Made by a program: the position numbers and the translations under genes. From the NCBI RefSeq assembly GCF_001748385.1, contig NZ_BCLI01000001.1, positions 289,177 through 353,176 of the forward strand: DNA of 64,000 bases. The letters are read 5' to 3'. The notes beneath the pieces were generated by a model. The model was not told where the DNA came from. It worked only from the letters and a program-made list of their open reading frames with translations, and searched no databases. This document shows, one piece after another, positions 49,531-59,239 of this stretch. Origin of the DNA: Vulcanisaeta thermophila (GTDB lineage: Archaea; Thermoproteota; Thermoprotei; Thermoproteales; Thermocladiaceae). Within the stretch, counting starts at the first letter, position 1, and the number at the start of each line of letters is the position of its first letter.

Positions 49531-50889
49531 CTAATCGGCGTATTTTAAAGATAATTCCACATATTTATTGGGGTTCATTATACCGTTTGGGTCCATTAAC
49601 TCCTTGATCCTCTTCATAATTAGTAATGCCTTTAGGTTGTTACGTGACTTAAATTGCTCATAGAGTAATGGGGCCTTTTGAAGCCCAACGCCATGCTCTC
49701 CAGTTATACTACCACCAAGTCTAATTGCTACTCTACAAAGCTCCTCATACACCCTGCCCGCTTCTTCCTCCTTACCTGGCTCAATAAGTATGTGTGGGTG
49801 TATATTACCATCACCAATATGTGCCAATATTGGTATTGGCTTCCCCATTTCCCGCTCTATCCTCCTCACCTCCCTAATGGCATCGGACACCCTTGAGATG
49901 GGCAGTGATAAATCCTCCGAGAAGAAATCACCGTAGAATGCCTTTATAGCCTCACCAGCCCTTGACCTAAGCATTAAAACCCCCTTGGCCTCTTCCTCAC
50001 TTACCATTACCTTAACACTCTCTACCCCAACCTTCCTCACCACGTTCATTAAGTCGTCAACATACTCACCCTCTATTCGAATAATCAACAACCCACCAGG
50101 TGCCTCGGGTAAATTTCCATTGAATACTTTATTGACCGCGATTATTGAGTGGTGATCCATGTACTCCATTAACTCAGGCAGCAAGCCATTCTCCCTAATC
50201 TCCGTAACCAATTTGCTGAGCTCATCCTCATTCTCAATACCTATTAGCAACGTGGTGAACGGCTTCTTCGGTATTGGTATTATTCTAAGCCATGCCTCAG
50301 TTATAATTCCAAGGGTACCCTCACTGCCAATGAATAAGTGAACCAAGTCATAACCCGCCCTATCCTTCCTCAACGGTTCACCGAATTGGGCAACCTCACC
50401 CGTGGGTAAAACAACCCTAAGTGCCAGAACCCAGTCCCTCATGGTTCCATACCTCAGAGCCCTCATTCCACCCGCACCAGTTGCAATCATACCCCCCACG
50501 GTGCACATGTAATGGCTCGCTGGATCCACTGGGAAGAAGAAGCCGTACCTTGCAAGTTCCTCGTTAAGCCTGTCAAGTATTATTCCTGGTTGAACCCTAA
50601 CATACCAATCAACGGTATTAACCTCGAGAACCCTATCCATCATCCTCATATCAATTAAGACACAACCATCGCATGACAACGCGCCAGTGAGGCTTGTCCC
50701 AGCACCCCACGGTATTACAGGCACCTTATACTCATTAGCGAGTTTCACCAGGGCAATGACGTCCTGCTCATTACGAGGATAAACTATCACCAGGGGCTTT
50801 ACGGGGAATCCTATGAAATCCCTCCTCTCGCCAAACTCATACGTCATGCCGAGCCTCCTTAACTCGTTGATTAATTGCTCCTTAACCAT
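49531..50889 (-). CDS. FAD-linked oxidase, GlcD/D-lactate dehydrogenase type
   Basis: 452 residues. FAD-binding PP-loop domain: VPVIPWGAGTSLTGALS and CTVGGMIATGAGGMRALRYG (about 120-160). C-terminal cap with HIGDGNIHPHIL (His pair) and ITGEHGVGLQKAPLL. It oxidises glycolate, D-lactate or another 2-hydroxyacid, with electrons to quinone or a partner Fe-S protein; no GlcF-like gene is adjacent. Start ATG at 50889. Probably the downstream partner of the UxuA-like gene (48-nt gap). Confidence 0.85.
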   Translation of the reverse strand: MVKEQLINELRRLGMTYEFGERRDFIGFPVKPLVIVYPRNEQDVIALVKLANEYKVPVIPWGAGTSLTGALSCDGCVLIDMRMMDRVLEVNTVDWYVRVQPGIILDRLNEELARYGFFFPVDPASHYMCTVGGMIATGAGGMRALRYGTMRDWVLALRVVLPTGEVAQFGEPLRKDRAGYDLVHLFIGSEGTLGIITEAWLRIIPIPKKPFTTLLIGIENEDELSKLVTEIRENGLLPELMEYMDHHSIIAVNKVFNGNLPEAPGGLLIIRIEGEYVDDLMNVVRKVGVESVKVMVSEEEAKGVLMLRSRAGEAIKAFYGDFFSEDLSLPISRVSDAIREVRRIEREMGKPIPILAHIGDGNIHPHILIEPGKEEEAGRVYEELCRVAIRLGGSITGEHGVGLQKAPLLYEQFKSRNNLKALLIMKRIKELMDPNGIMNPNKYVELSLKYAD

Positions 50890-50937
50890 TAACTCAACAA
50901 ATGACCCTTAGTAATTTAAGGGCGCTATCTTATGCAT

Positions 50938-51945
50938 TTAATACCCCTTACTAAATTCCCTCTTAACTGCCTCATAAAGGCCCTTAATGTAGCCTATTGT
51001 GTAGATTCTACCCAGGTAGTTATAGCCAGGCGCGCCTAATTCTGTGTCATTCTCAAGGGTTGGTGTATGATCAACCCTAACGTAACCATTATAGCCAATC
51101 TCCACGTACGCCCTCATTACCCCCACCAGGTCCGTCTTACCCTCACCTATCAATGTCTCTACGAAATTATACCTATCACCCTTAACATCCCTGAAATGCA
51201 CAAAGAATATCCTATCCCTAAACCTCCTAATGACGCTTGGTAGGTCGTCGGTCATTAATGTGAAGTTTCCTTGACATAGAGTTATACCATTATAATCACT
51301 CCTAACTAGGGTCAGTAGTTTCTCAAAGGACTCAATGGAATTCATGATCCTCGGTATGCCCCTAAACTCAGGTATTGGTGGATCATCGGGGTGCATTGCT
51401 ATCTTAACATTACTTTGCTCCGCAATTGGCACTATATACTCAAGGAACTCCCTAAGGTTATTCCAAAGCTTCTCATGGGTAACACCGTACTCCTTAACCA
51501 ACCTATGCGGCGGCGCCTTCTCAATATCGCCATAGTTAAATCCACTTACGTACATCCCATCCCTACCAACAATGTGCGTATGAGTCCTGGACCAACCAAT
51601 ACCAGCCATCCAATTATAGACCCAAATCTCAATCCCCAACTTACCCATATTCTCAATGAGCCTAGCCACATTATCAAGCTCCTCCTCCTTAACCCTCGGT
51701 ATCCCAAGCCTTATACCATCCATTGGTGGGTTATCCTCAATAATAACGAGCTTAAGCCCATTATCCTCAAGCATATTCTTATACCTCATCAACGGCCCGT
51801 AGTCCCAGGGCTTCTCCTCCTCAATCATACGCCAATCACTAAACCACCTGGGTAGAATACCCGTGACATGGTAAACACCCAACTGCCTAAGAACCCTCCA
51901 GAACCAAGACGGCCTATTCTCAAGTATTATCTCCGCAAACCTCAC
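50938..51945 (-). CDS. Mannonate dehydratase-like (UxuA) enzyme
   Basis: 335 residues, xylose-isomerase-like TIM barrel. [20 protein letters not shown] (about 200-219), ITLCQGNF (metal Cys), [11 protein letters not shown] (His) and [13 protein letters not shown] are the UxuA blocks. It dehydrates D-mannonate to 2-keto-3-deoxygluconate in hexuronate catabolism, using Fe/Mn. It is shorter than bacterial UxuA (about 390), the loop between the first strands being reduced. A TAAAAATGC box lies 26 nt upstream on the minus strand. Divergent from the AOR gene. Confidence 0.8.
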   Translation of the reverse strand: MRFAEIILENRPSWFWRVLRQLGVYHVTGILPRWFSDWRMIEEEKPWDYGPLMRYKNMLEDNGLKLVIIEDNPPMDGIRLGIPRVKEEELDNVARLIENMGKLGIEIWVYNWMAGIGWSRTHTHIVGRDGMYVSGFNYGDIEKAPPHRLVKEYGVTHEKLWNNLREFLEYIVPIAEQSNVKIAMHPDDPPIPEFRGIPRIMNSIESFEKLLTLVRSDYNGITLCQGNFTLMTDDLPSVIRRFRDRIFFVHFRDVKGDRYNFVETLIGEGKTDLVGVMRAYVEIGYNGYVRVDHTPTLENDTELGAPGYNYLGRIYTIGYIKGLYEAVKREFSKGY

Positions 51946-52035
51946 ATTAACATACCAAGGGAATGCATTTTTAAGGACTCTTTATTACATGTAAGATATA
52001 ACATATTAATCCCATGAATGCCTACACATCACCCA

Positions 52036-53862
52036 ATGCCCAGGCTATTTGGTTGGGTGGGTAAGGTTGTCGAGGTTAATCTAAGCAGTGGCGGTATTAA
52101 GACGTTAACCCCCGATGCCGAGGTTTACGATAAAGTCCTCGGCGGTGAAGGACTGGCCGCCTACTTCATCTATAAGAATTTCCACGAGATAAGGGGCCCC
52201 CTGGATCCAAGCAACATTATCGTATTCGCCAGCGGCCCATTAACCAGCGACATAATACCCCAAAGCGGTAGGTTATCCGCGGGCTTCATCTCACCATTAA
52301 CTGGCATCTTCGGCGCCACGCACATAGGTACTAGGTTTGCCTACGAGCTTAAGAGGGCGGGTTATGACGCGGTGATCGTTAAGGGGGCATCGGAGAAGCC
52401 CGTTTACATATACATTGAGGGTGACCACGTGGAGATTAGGAGTGCGGAGAAGTATTGGGGTCTTGATATAATGGAGACCGTGAACTCCATCAGGAAGGAC
52501 CTGGGCGACCAATCGATTAAGGCAATAGCGATAGGACCAGCTGGTGAGCACCTGGTGAAGTTCTCAACAATAGCAAATGAGGAGGGAATTGGTGGAAGGA
52601 CCGGTGGTGGTGCGGTCATGGGTAGTAAGAAGTTGAAGGCCATCGTTGTTAAGGGCATTGGGGATATACCCATGGCGGACCCTGAAGGATTAAGGAGGTA
52701 CGTGAGGGACCTAAACGTAAAGCTCGCCAACTCAACAAGGGGCACGTCATTGAGGAGGTACGGTAGTGCGGGTAGCGTTAACGTATTCCATCAAATAGGC
52801 AACTTACCCATTAAGAACTTCGCATGGGGTAGGTGGAATGATGATGAGGTATCCAAGATAAGTGGTGAGAAGCTCACGGAAACATTCCTAAAGAGACCAT
52901 TCCCCTGCACCACATGCCCAGTGGCGTGTAAGAGGTACGTCGAGGTTAAACCAGGCAGTAAGTACTTCCCAGGGGGCTTCAGGGGGCTTGGCCCTGAGTA
53001 CGAAACCCTAGCAATGCTGGGCTCAAACCTACTAAATAGTGACCTTGAGGCCATGATCAAGATAAATGAACTATGCGATAAACTGGGCCTTGACACCATA
53101 TCCACGGGCAACGTCATAGGTTTCATATTTGAGGCGGCGGAGAAGGGATTGATTGATAAGGAAGTTGAGGGGTTAAGGCTTGAATGGGGTAACGCGGACA
53201 CGATAATCAAACTTATACAAAAAATCGCCTACAGGGACGGCATTGGGGACCTACTGGCCGAGGGCGTCAGGAGGGTCTCTGAGAGGATTGGCGGTAGGGA
53301 GTTTGCAATGCACATTAAGGGTCTAGAGGTGCCAGCACATGATGGTAGGGCATTCTTTGCACATGCACTAAGCTTCATGACAATGAATAGGGGCGCGGAT
53401 CACCTTGGCTATACCCATACACCATGGAGAGGTATACCAATACCTGAACTGGGCATTAATGCGCGCACGGATCGTTACAATGAGGGTGATGAAATGGTGG
53501 ATATAGTAATAAATATACAAAACCTAATGGTGGTGTACGACTCACTGACGATGTGCAAATACGCACACTTCGCAGGACTAACAATAACGGACATAATAAA
53601 CCTACTAAAGCTAACAACAGGTAAGGAATACACAGTGGAGAAAATACTAGAGATTGGGGGTAGAATTTGGAAAATAGAAAGATGGATAAACAACCAATTA
53701 GGGATCACAAGAAAAGACGATGTATTACCACCAAGAATGCTAACACCCCACGAAAATAGAGATGATACAAAAGTACCCAGGATAGTTGAAAAATGGCTAC
53801 CACTTTACTATAGAAAGAGGGGGCTAACGGAGGATGGTATCGTAAAGGAACTAGATATTTAA
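52036..53862 (+). CDS. Aldehyde:ferredoxin oxidoreductase family (tungsten) enzyme
   Basis: About 608 residues, full length. N-terminal GWVGKVVEVNLSSGGI, bis-pterin-binding GGRTGGGAVMGSKKLKAI (residues near 185-202), cluster ligands CTTCPVAC (about 300) and the last Cys in SLTMCKYA (about 500). AORs oxidise aldehydes to acids with ferredoxin in the cytoplasm. In this setting a glyceraldehyde- or sugar-aldehyde-type substrate is plausible. The frame opens at ATG 52018; ATG 52036 gives the family N-terminus, so it is chosen. Divergent promoter with the UxuA-like gene. Confidence 0.9.
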   Translation: MPRLFGWVGKVVEVNLSSGGIKTLTPDAEVYDKVLGGEGLAAYFIYKNFHEIRGPLDPSNIIVFASGPLTSDIIPQSGRLSAGFISPLTGIFGATHIGTRFAYELKRAGYDAVIVKGASEKPVYIYIEGDHVEIRSAEKYWGLDIMETVNSIRKDLGDQSIKAIAIGPAGEHLVKFSTIANEEGIGGRTGGGAVMGSKKLKAIVVKGIGDIPMADPEGLRRYVRDLNVKLANSTRGTSLRRYGSAGSVNVFHQIGNLPIKNFAWGRWNDDEVSKISGEKLTETFLKRPFPCTTCPVACKRYVEVKPGSKYFPGGFRGLGPEYETLAMLGSNLLNSDLEAMIKINELCDKLGLDTISTGNVIGFIFEAAEKGLIDKEVEGLRLEWGNADTIIKLIQKIAYRDGIGDLLAEGVRRVSERIGGREFAMHIKGLEVPAHDGRAFFAHALSFMTMNRGADHLGYTHTPWRGIPIPELGINARTDRYNEGDEMVDIVINIQNLMVVYDSLTMCKYAHFAGLTITDIINLLKLTTGKEYTVEKILEIGGRIWKIERWINNQLGITRKDDVLPPRMLTPHENRDDTKVPRIVEKWLPLYYRKRGLTEDGIVKELDI

Positions 53863-53911
53863 TTCAACCCTATTCATTACGACACAAAGCACCGAAGGCC
53901 CCCTTTCACCA

Positions 53912-55579
53912 TTATAAACTATGCATCTCATACAATCTTTGATATGGTATGGGCACCGACTTTGGGTCAATACGCACATCAACAACCACAGCCCTGTCTA
54001 TTGCAAGCATTTCATTAATTGCCTTCATTAATTCACTTCTATCCTCAACGGTTATGCCCTCAGCACCAAGTGAGCGGCTTAATTCCGCGAAGTTTACCGT
54101 GGGTAATTTAATGAGATCTTCAGTTATACCACCAAACCTGACTTTCTCATATACACCTAACACTCTGTATGATGAGTCGTTAAAGATTATGATCTTTGGC
54201 TTTGCATGGTACTGTACGGCGGTGGATAATTCAAGCCCTGTCATTAGGAACCCCCCATCACCCACGAGGGCTATTACGGTCTTATCAGGGTTCACAATTG
54301 ATGCCGCCACGGCTCCCGGTACAGCAAGCCCCATTGATACGTAACTTGTGGTTGTTATGTACCTCTCATTCTCGTAGATGGGCATTAGGAAGCTTTCAAT
54401 CCTATGAGCACCCACATCCCCTAGGAATACCACATTACCCCTAACGGAATCCCTAACGGCCTTAATAACCTCCCAGGGCTTTATAAGCCCCGAGACTGAA
54501 CTATAATACCTAGTTAATTCCCTATACTCCCTCTCCCAAAGCTCCCTGAGCTCATTAATGACATACCCCCTACCTCTACACTTACCCCTTAAGCTTAGTT
54601 CCTGGAGGATTTTCGTAAGGAAATCCTTAGCATCGGCGAGAACGGCCAGGCGGGGTTTATACGCCCTGCCAAGGTCGTATGGATCAACATTAACGTGTAT
54701 TAACTCACCATTAATCTCAAGTGAGTACCTACCAGTACCAATCTCACTAAACCTATTACCCACAGATAAGATTACATCCGCCTTTCGTAGAACTTCATAA
54801 GCAACAATATTGCCTGCCCTGCCAATGGCCACCCCCGCATAGAGGGGATGATTACTGGGTATGGCGTCCTTAGCCATTACCGTGGTTACAATGGGCGCGT
54901 TAATTGTTTCGGCGACCTTAATCACCTCATTAATTGCATGAGATACCCTAACACCCCTACCCACCAGAATAACGGGATACTCAGCCTCACATAATAAATC
55001 AGCTGTAACTCTCACATCATTGGGGGATGCCAATGGCTTACTCACACTATAATAAACCTTATACTTAACCTCACCAACATCCTCACTTAACATGGAACTG
55101 GGTATTTCCACGTAGACAGGGCCTGGTTTATCGCTCATGGAAATACTAAACGCCTTAGTTAAGACGCTTGGTATGTCCCTCGGATCATTTATACTAAATG
55201 CTGCCTTAGTTATTGATTTGAAAATGGAAATTTGAGCATCGCTACGGGGTAATTGATGCATGTGAGTACCTCTAATACCATCAACATTCAGTGAAACCAC
55301 AATTAATGGGTCACCCTCAACAAAGGCCTCAGCAGTTGGTGAGACAACCCCCAGTGCGCCAGGCCCCGGTGTAACCACGATAAGCCCTGGCTTATCAACT
55401 AGGCGTGAATAGGTAATGCCCATAAAGCCCAGGGATGGCTCGAATTTAGCATTCACGACATTAATACCCTGCTTAATGAATGACCTCAAAATGGGCATTA
55501 TACCCTCAGCAGCCACTGTAAATGATAAGTCAGCCCCCAATTCTCTAAGAACATCAGTTAGCAGGGTGGGTACATCCAT
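53912..55579 (-). CDS. Acetolactate synthase-like thiamine diphosphate enzyme
   Basis: 555 residues with all three TPP-family domains. PYR domain: catalytic Glu47 (NAKFEPSLGFMG) and PGPGALG. Central domain: PVILVGRGV. PP domain: VALVGDGGFLMTGLELSTAVQY with N (IIFNDSSYRV) forming the TPP/Mg site (about 430-460). Glyoxylate carboligase would lack this Glu, so an acetolactate synthase-, benzoylformate- or 2-oxoacid-decarboxylase-like activity is more likely. There is no small ACT subunit near. ATG 55579. Divergent from the MFS transporter at 55670. Confidence 0.85.
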   Translation of the reverse strand: MDVPTLLTDVLRELGADLSFTVAAEGIMPILRSFIKQGINVVNAKFEPSLGFMGITYSRLVDKPGLIVVTPGPGALGVVSPTAEAFVEGDPLIVVSLNVDGIRGTHMHQLPRSDAQISIFKSITKAAFSINDPRDIPSVLTKAFSISMSDKPGPVYVEIPSSMLSEDVGEVKYKVYYSVSKPLASPNDVRVTADLLCEAEYPVILVGRGVRVSHAINEVIKVAETINAPIVTTVMAKDAIPSNHPLYAGVAIGRAGNIVAYEVLRKADVILSVGNRFSEIGTGRYSLEINGELIHVNVDPYDLGRAYKPRLAVLADAKDFLTKILQELSLRGKCRGRGYVINELRELWEREYRELTRYYSSVSGLIKPWEVIKAVRDSVRGNVVFLGDVGAHRIESFLMPIYENERYITTTSYVSMGLAVPGAVAASIVNPDKTVIALVGDGGFLMTGLELSTAVQYHAKPKIIIFNDSSYRVLGVYEKVRFGGITEDLIKLPTVNFAELSRSLGAEGITVEDRSELMKAINEMLAIDRAVVVDVRIDPKSVPIPYQRLYEMHSL

Positions 55580-55669
55580 TAATGTGACTATTACCTTTAA
55601 ACTATTTAATCTTTATTCAAACAGGTCAGATTTAGTATTTAAATAACACTAAAATTTTATGTTTTATTA

Positions 55670-56995
55670 ATGGCGACGAAGGACTTTGAATATAGGTGGA
55701 CAAGGCAAGGGGCAATGGCGCTTCTTGGTCAAACAATCGGATTTTTCCTAGATGCCTACGACCTCATGTTCGTTACCGCAATGACCCCAATACTGGCGAA
55801 GGTTTTGCTACCGCCTAAATTACCGGCATGGCTTGCGTACTTCATAACGCTGTATGGATATGTATTCACATTGATTGCGAGGCCTCTGGGTAGTGCATTA
55901 TTCGGTAACTATGCCGATATAATTGGTAGGAGAAATGTTCTGATGATTACGTTACTCGGTGCTGGGGTTCTTAGTGCATTAACGGCCGCAATACCCACTT
56001 ATGCCCAGGTTGGCATAATGGCCTATATAATATTCTCAATACTAAGGTTTATAGAGGGTATATTCATTGGCGGTGAGTACGCAGCTGGGCATCCATTTGT
56101 ATTGGAGCAGGTACCGATTAAATGGAGGGGGTTTGCCGGTGGTGTTGATCAATCAGGCTTTGCATTCGGCGTCGCCATGGGCGGCGCCGTAGTAACATGG
56201 TTTACGCTGTGGCTAGGCCCAGAGAAGATGTTACTATATGGATGGAGGTACGTGTTCTTAACGGGGCTCGCACCAGCAATTGTGGGGCTCATCATTAGGT
56301 ATACACTACCTGAATCACCCATATTCCAGGAGGTTAAGGAGCAAGGGAAATTAGAGAGGGTGCCTTTCTTTTCATTATTCAATACCAAGGAGAGAGTCCT
56401 CACGTTTCTACAGGTAATGCTCGTTATGACTGGGATGTTTTACTGCTCCTGGTCAATGTTTAATTATTTCGTGGGTATCCTAACAGAAACCGGGCTTCCA
56501 GGCGCCACGGCATCATTCTTCTACGCAATAGCTGGCCTGGTTGACGCCATTTCATTATGGTTTGCAGGTTTAATGAGTGACTTTATAGGGAGGAGACTTG
56601 CAATAATAGTAGCAGGTATTGGCTCCGCAATAATGGCATTACCATCATTCTACATACTTCATCTTGGGGCTAGCCTCAGAAGCTCATTACTTCTCTGGCT
56701 AGGTACATTCCTAGTTGGTTGGTTCACCAATTGGATTTGGGGTGTGGAACCAGCGTACCTCGCAGAGAGGTTTGCAACCGTGAGGAGGGGCTCGGGTGTT
56801 GGTTTTGGTTATAGCTCGGGGATTTTCCTCTCAACAACATTAATGCCGTATTGGTCAATACTACTATACCCAGTATTCCACAGCATGTGGCCCATAGCGG
56901 CTATAATGCTAATTATAGGCGGAACTCTTGGAGCCATAGGAGCAGCCATAGGCCCAGAAACAAAAGGAGTAAGTTTAAGGATTGCGAGGGAGTAA
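55670..56995 (+). CDS. MFS transporter (organic/sugar acid:proton symporter type)
   Basis: 441 residues, 12 membrane helices. Motif GNYADIIGRRNVLMI near 83-97 in loop 2-3, GGEYAAGHPFVLEQVPIKWRG near 145-165 (metabolite:H+ symporter family block), and MSDFIGRRLAIIV in the second half. It likely takes up a carboxylic sugar acid used by the neighbouring enzymes. The TATA-like box ATTTAAATAAC about 28 nt upstream of 55670 fits. Confidence 0.88.
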   Translation: MATKDFEYRWTRQGAMALLGQTIGFFLDAYDLMFVTAMTPILAKVLLPPKLPAWLAYFITLYGYVFTLIARPLGSALFGNYADIIGRRNVLMITLLGAGVLSALTAAIPTYAQVGIMAYIIFSILRFIEGIFIGGEYAAGHPFVLEQVPIKWRGFAGGVDQSGFAFGVAMGGAVVTWFTLWLGPEKMLLYGWRYVFLTGLAPAIVGLIIRYTLPESPIFQEVKEQGKLERVPFFSLFNTKERVLTFLQVMLVMTGMFYCSWSMFNYFVGILTETGLPGATASFFYAIAGLVDAISLWFAGLMSDFIGRRLAIIVAGIGSAIMALPSFYILHLGASLRSSLLLWLGTFLVGWFTNWIWGVEPAYLAERFATVRRGSGVGFGYSSGIFLSTTLMPYWSILLYPVFHSMWPIAAIMLIIGGTLGAIGAAIGPETKGVSLRIARE

Positions 56996-57035
56996 GATTT
57001 ATTTTATTAATACTGTGCATTTATTTAAAAATAAA

Positions 57036-57917
57036 TCATTTCTTGCAGGACTCCCTCAGTAATTTTATTAATGCTATACCATCCTCACCCCCATAACCCA
57101 TACCCTTAGCCGCCACGTAGTACTGAAGGGCCAATGCAGTAGCTGGTAAAGGACACCCAAGTTCCTTCGCCTCCTCGAGTGTGTACATTAAATCCTTAAT
57201 TATGTAGTCAATTGGGAAATAGGCACTATAGTCCTCCTTGAGTATTTTCTCACGCCTGGCATCAAACCAGTAATTATACGCTGCAGTATCCCTAGCCGCC
57301 TCTAGAAACTCCTCAATGCTTATACCGAACTTCTGAATGAAGAGTAGGCCTTCTAGGAATGCCAGTAATTGTGCAAAGCCCATGGAGTTCGTGATTAATT
57401 TAAAGGCTACGGCAGCCTCAATAGTCCTCATATAATAAACCCTACCGGAGGATATTGCCTGAAAAACCTCCTGAACCCTCCTATCCCTAAAAACCTCCTC
57501 AGGACCACCAACAAACAATGGGGTCTCACCCCTCTCAGCCTGAGGCACCGTCTTACCCAGCATTGCAACTATGAACCCCACATTCCTCCTCCTACACTCC
57601 TCCGCAACCCTGAGTTTGGTCTTAATGTCCGTTGTGCTCGTCTCCACAGCTATAAGGCCCGGCTTAGCACCGCTGAGAATGCCATTACTACCAAGGTAAA
57701 CATCCAGTACATCCTCAGACCTAGGAACATTAGTAAGCACTATATCGACCCTAGAGGCTAGGTCCGCGGGTGATGAGGCACCAGTTGCGCCGAGTTTTAT
57801 GAACTCATTAACCTTATCCCTAACCACGTCATAGACGACCAGGTTGAAGCCCTTACTAAGCAGAACCCTACCATAGGCACTACCCATCCTACCCAAACCC
57901 ACTAAACCCACAATCAC
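57036..57917 (-). CDS. Beta-hydroxyacid dehydrogenase (3-hydroxyisobutyrate/tartronate semialdehyde reductase family)
   Basis: 293 residues. N-terminal VGLVGLGRMGSAYGRVLLSKG is the GxGxxG NAD-binding motif; TNVPRSEDVLDVYLG and ISVGRVYYMR-like region precede the catalytic Lys in AVAFKLITNSMGFAQLLAF (about 170-190). Members reduce tartronate semialdehyde, methylmalonate semialdehyde or related compounds. With a GlcD-type oxidase and the TPP enzyme near, a glycerate-type route can be imagined. ATG 57917; promoter shared with the divergent dehydratase. Confidence 0.85.
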   Translation of the reverse strand: MIVGLVGLGRMGSAYGRVLLSKGFNLVVYDVVRDKVNEFIKLGATGASSPADLASRVDIVLTNVPRSEDVLDVYLGSNGILSGAKPGLIAVETSTTDIKTKLRVAEECRRRNVGFIVAMLGKTVPQAERGETPLFVGGPEEVFRDRRVQEVFQAISSGRVYYMRTIEAAVAFKLITNSMGFAQLLAFLEGLLFIQKFGISIEEFLEAARDTAAYNYWFDARREKILKEDYSAYFPIDYIIKDLMYTLEEAKELGCPLPATALALQYYVAAKGMGYGGEDGIALIKLLRESCKK

Positions 57918-58008
57918 GGTATCACTTTCATATTTCAGATATTAAATACCTTAATTCTTACTTGTACAATGCAAAATATTTAACCCCATATACTTATTTG
58001 TCATTGGT

Positions 58009-59157
58009 ATGAAAATAACGGATGTAAAGACATACGTACTAAGAGCCGAGGTGGGGAAACCAGTAACGGGGTTTAGGGGTCATTATGAGACCGTGGCGTC
58101 GCGCATAAGCCACGGCTTCACGGCCGTCTACGTAAAAATAGAGACTGACGAGGGAATAGTGGGCTGGGGTGAATCCATAGCGAGGGAAGCCCCCTCAGCA
58201 GCTGCCTCCGTGATTAATGAATTATTTAAGCCCATGCTCCTGGGCAGGGATCCACTGGATAATGAGGTTCTCTGGGAGGAATTATTCACAGCAATGAGGA
58301 TCAGAGGACACTTCGCGGGTTACTACGTGGAGGCCCTATCAGGGGTTGACCTAGCCCTGTGGGATATCAAGGGTAAGTACTTTGGGAAGCCCGTGCATAA
58401 GCTCCTGGGCGGCGCCTTCAGGGATAGGGCCACTGCGTACGCCTCATCAGTCCTCTTTATGAGCCCTGAGGATACGGTTAAGGAGGTTAGTAGATTGGTG
58501 GAGCAGGGGTTTAGGTACGTTAAGGTTAAGATTGGCAGGGGGTACGATGTTGATAAGGCCGTGATAAAGGCCATAAGGGACTCCCTGGGCGATGAGGTTG
58601 AGATAATGGTTGATGCTAACACGGCATACAACGTGGCCACCGCGATAAAGGTGGGCAGGATGCTCGAGAAATACGACGTACTCTGGTTTGAGGAGCCTGT
58701 GCCACCTGATAACCTTGAGGCCTACGTTAGGGTTTCAAGGGCCCTGGACATACCCATAGCCGCTGCGGAGACATTATTCACAAAGTACCAGTGGCTTGAG
58801 TTTATGCGTAGGGGTGCCATGGACATTGCCATGCCCGACATAGCCAGGGTTGGCGGGATAACAGAGGCTATGAAAATAGCCTCATTAGCCGACTCCTTCG
58901 GCATACCCATGACATTCCACGTTGGATTATCAGGGGCTGGTTGTAGGGCAGCAACACTCCAAGTAATAGCTTCACTACCAAGTCACATAATCTTCACACC
59001 AACATACGAATATTACTACATCGAGAAAAACCCACTGGCATATGACATACCCAAGGAGCCCATAGAGGTATTTAAGAAGGACGAAGTGATCATACCAGAT
59101 AAACCAGGTTTGGGGCTTAATATAGATGAAGAAAAACTGAAACAATACACCACGTAG
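58009..59157 (+). CDS. Enolase-superfamily sugar-acid dehydratase (mandelate racemase group)
   Basis: 382 residues. Barrel residues: K172-V-K174 (VKVKIGRG), D202 (VDANTAYN), E228 (FEEPVPP), E254 (AAETLF), D277 and H304 (FHVGLSGAG). The KxK plus Asp-His dyad is the mandelate racemase subgroup, including gluconate/galactonate/rhamnonate dehydratases. The capping domain (1-130) has the mobile 20s loop (VGKPVTGFRGHYETVASR). The product would be a 2-keto-3-deoxy acid. A TTTAACCCC box about 29 nt upstream of the ATG fits. Followed by an MFS gene 82 nt later. Confidence 0.88.
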   Translation: MKITDVKTYVLRAEVGKPVTGFRGHYETVASRISHGFTAVYVKIETDEGIVGWGESIAREAPSAAASVINELFKPMLLGRDPLDNEVLWEELFTAMRIRGHFAGYYVEALSGVDLALWDIKGKYFGKPVHKLLGGAFRDRATAYASSVLFMSPEDTVKEVSRLVEQGFRYVKVKIGRGYDVDKAVIKAIRDSLGDEVEIMVDANTAYNVATAIKVGRMLEKYDVLWFEEPVPPDNLEAYVRVSRALDIPIAAAETLFTKYQWLEFMRRGAMDIAMPDIARVGGITEAMKIASLADSFGIPMTFHVGLSGAGCRAATLQVIASLPSHIIFTPTYEYYYIEKNPLAYDIPKEPIEVFKKDEVIIPDKPGLGLNIDEEKLKQYTT

Positions 59158-59239
59158 CATTTCAGAGGAAAGAGTTATTTACATAATTAAATCTAATTAG
59201 TAAGATTTAATGAATTAATACGCCTAGATATAGCGATGA

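Noticed and set aside
53912-55579. TPP enzyme as glyoxylate carboligase
   Set aside because: It retains the catalytic Glu (Glu47), which glyoxylate carboligase lacks.
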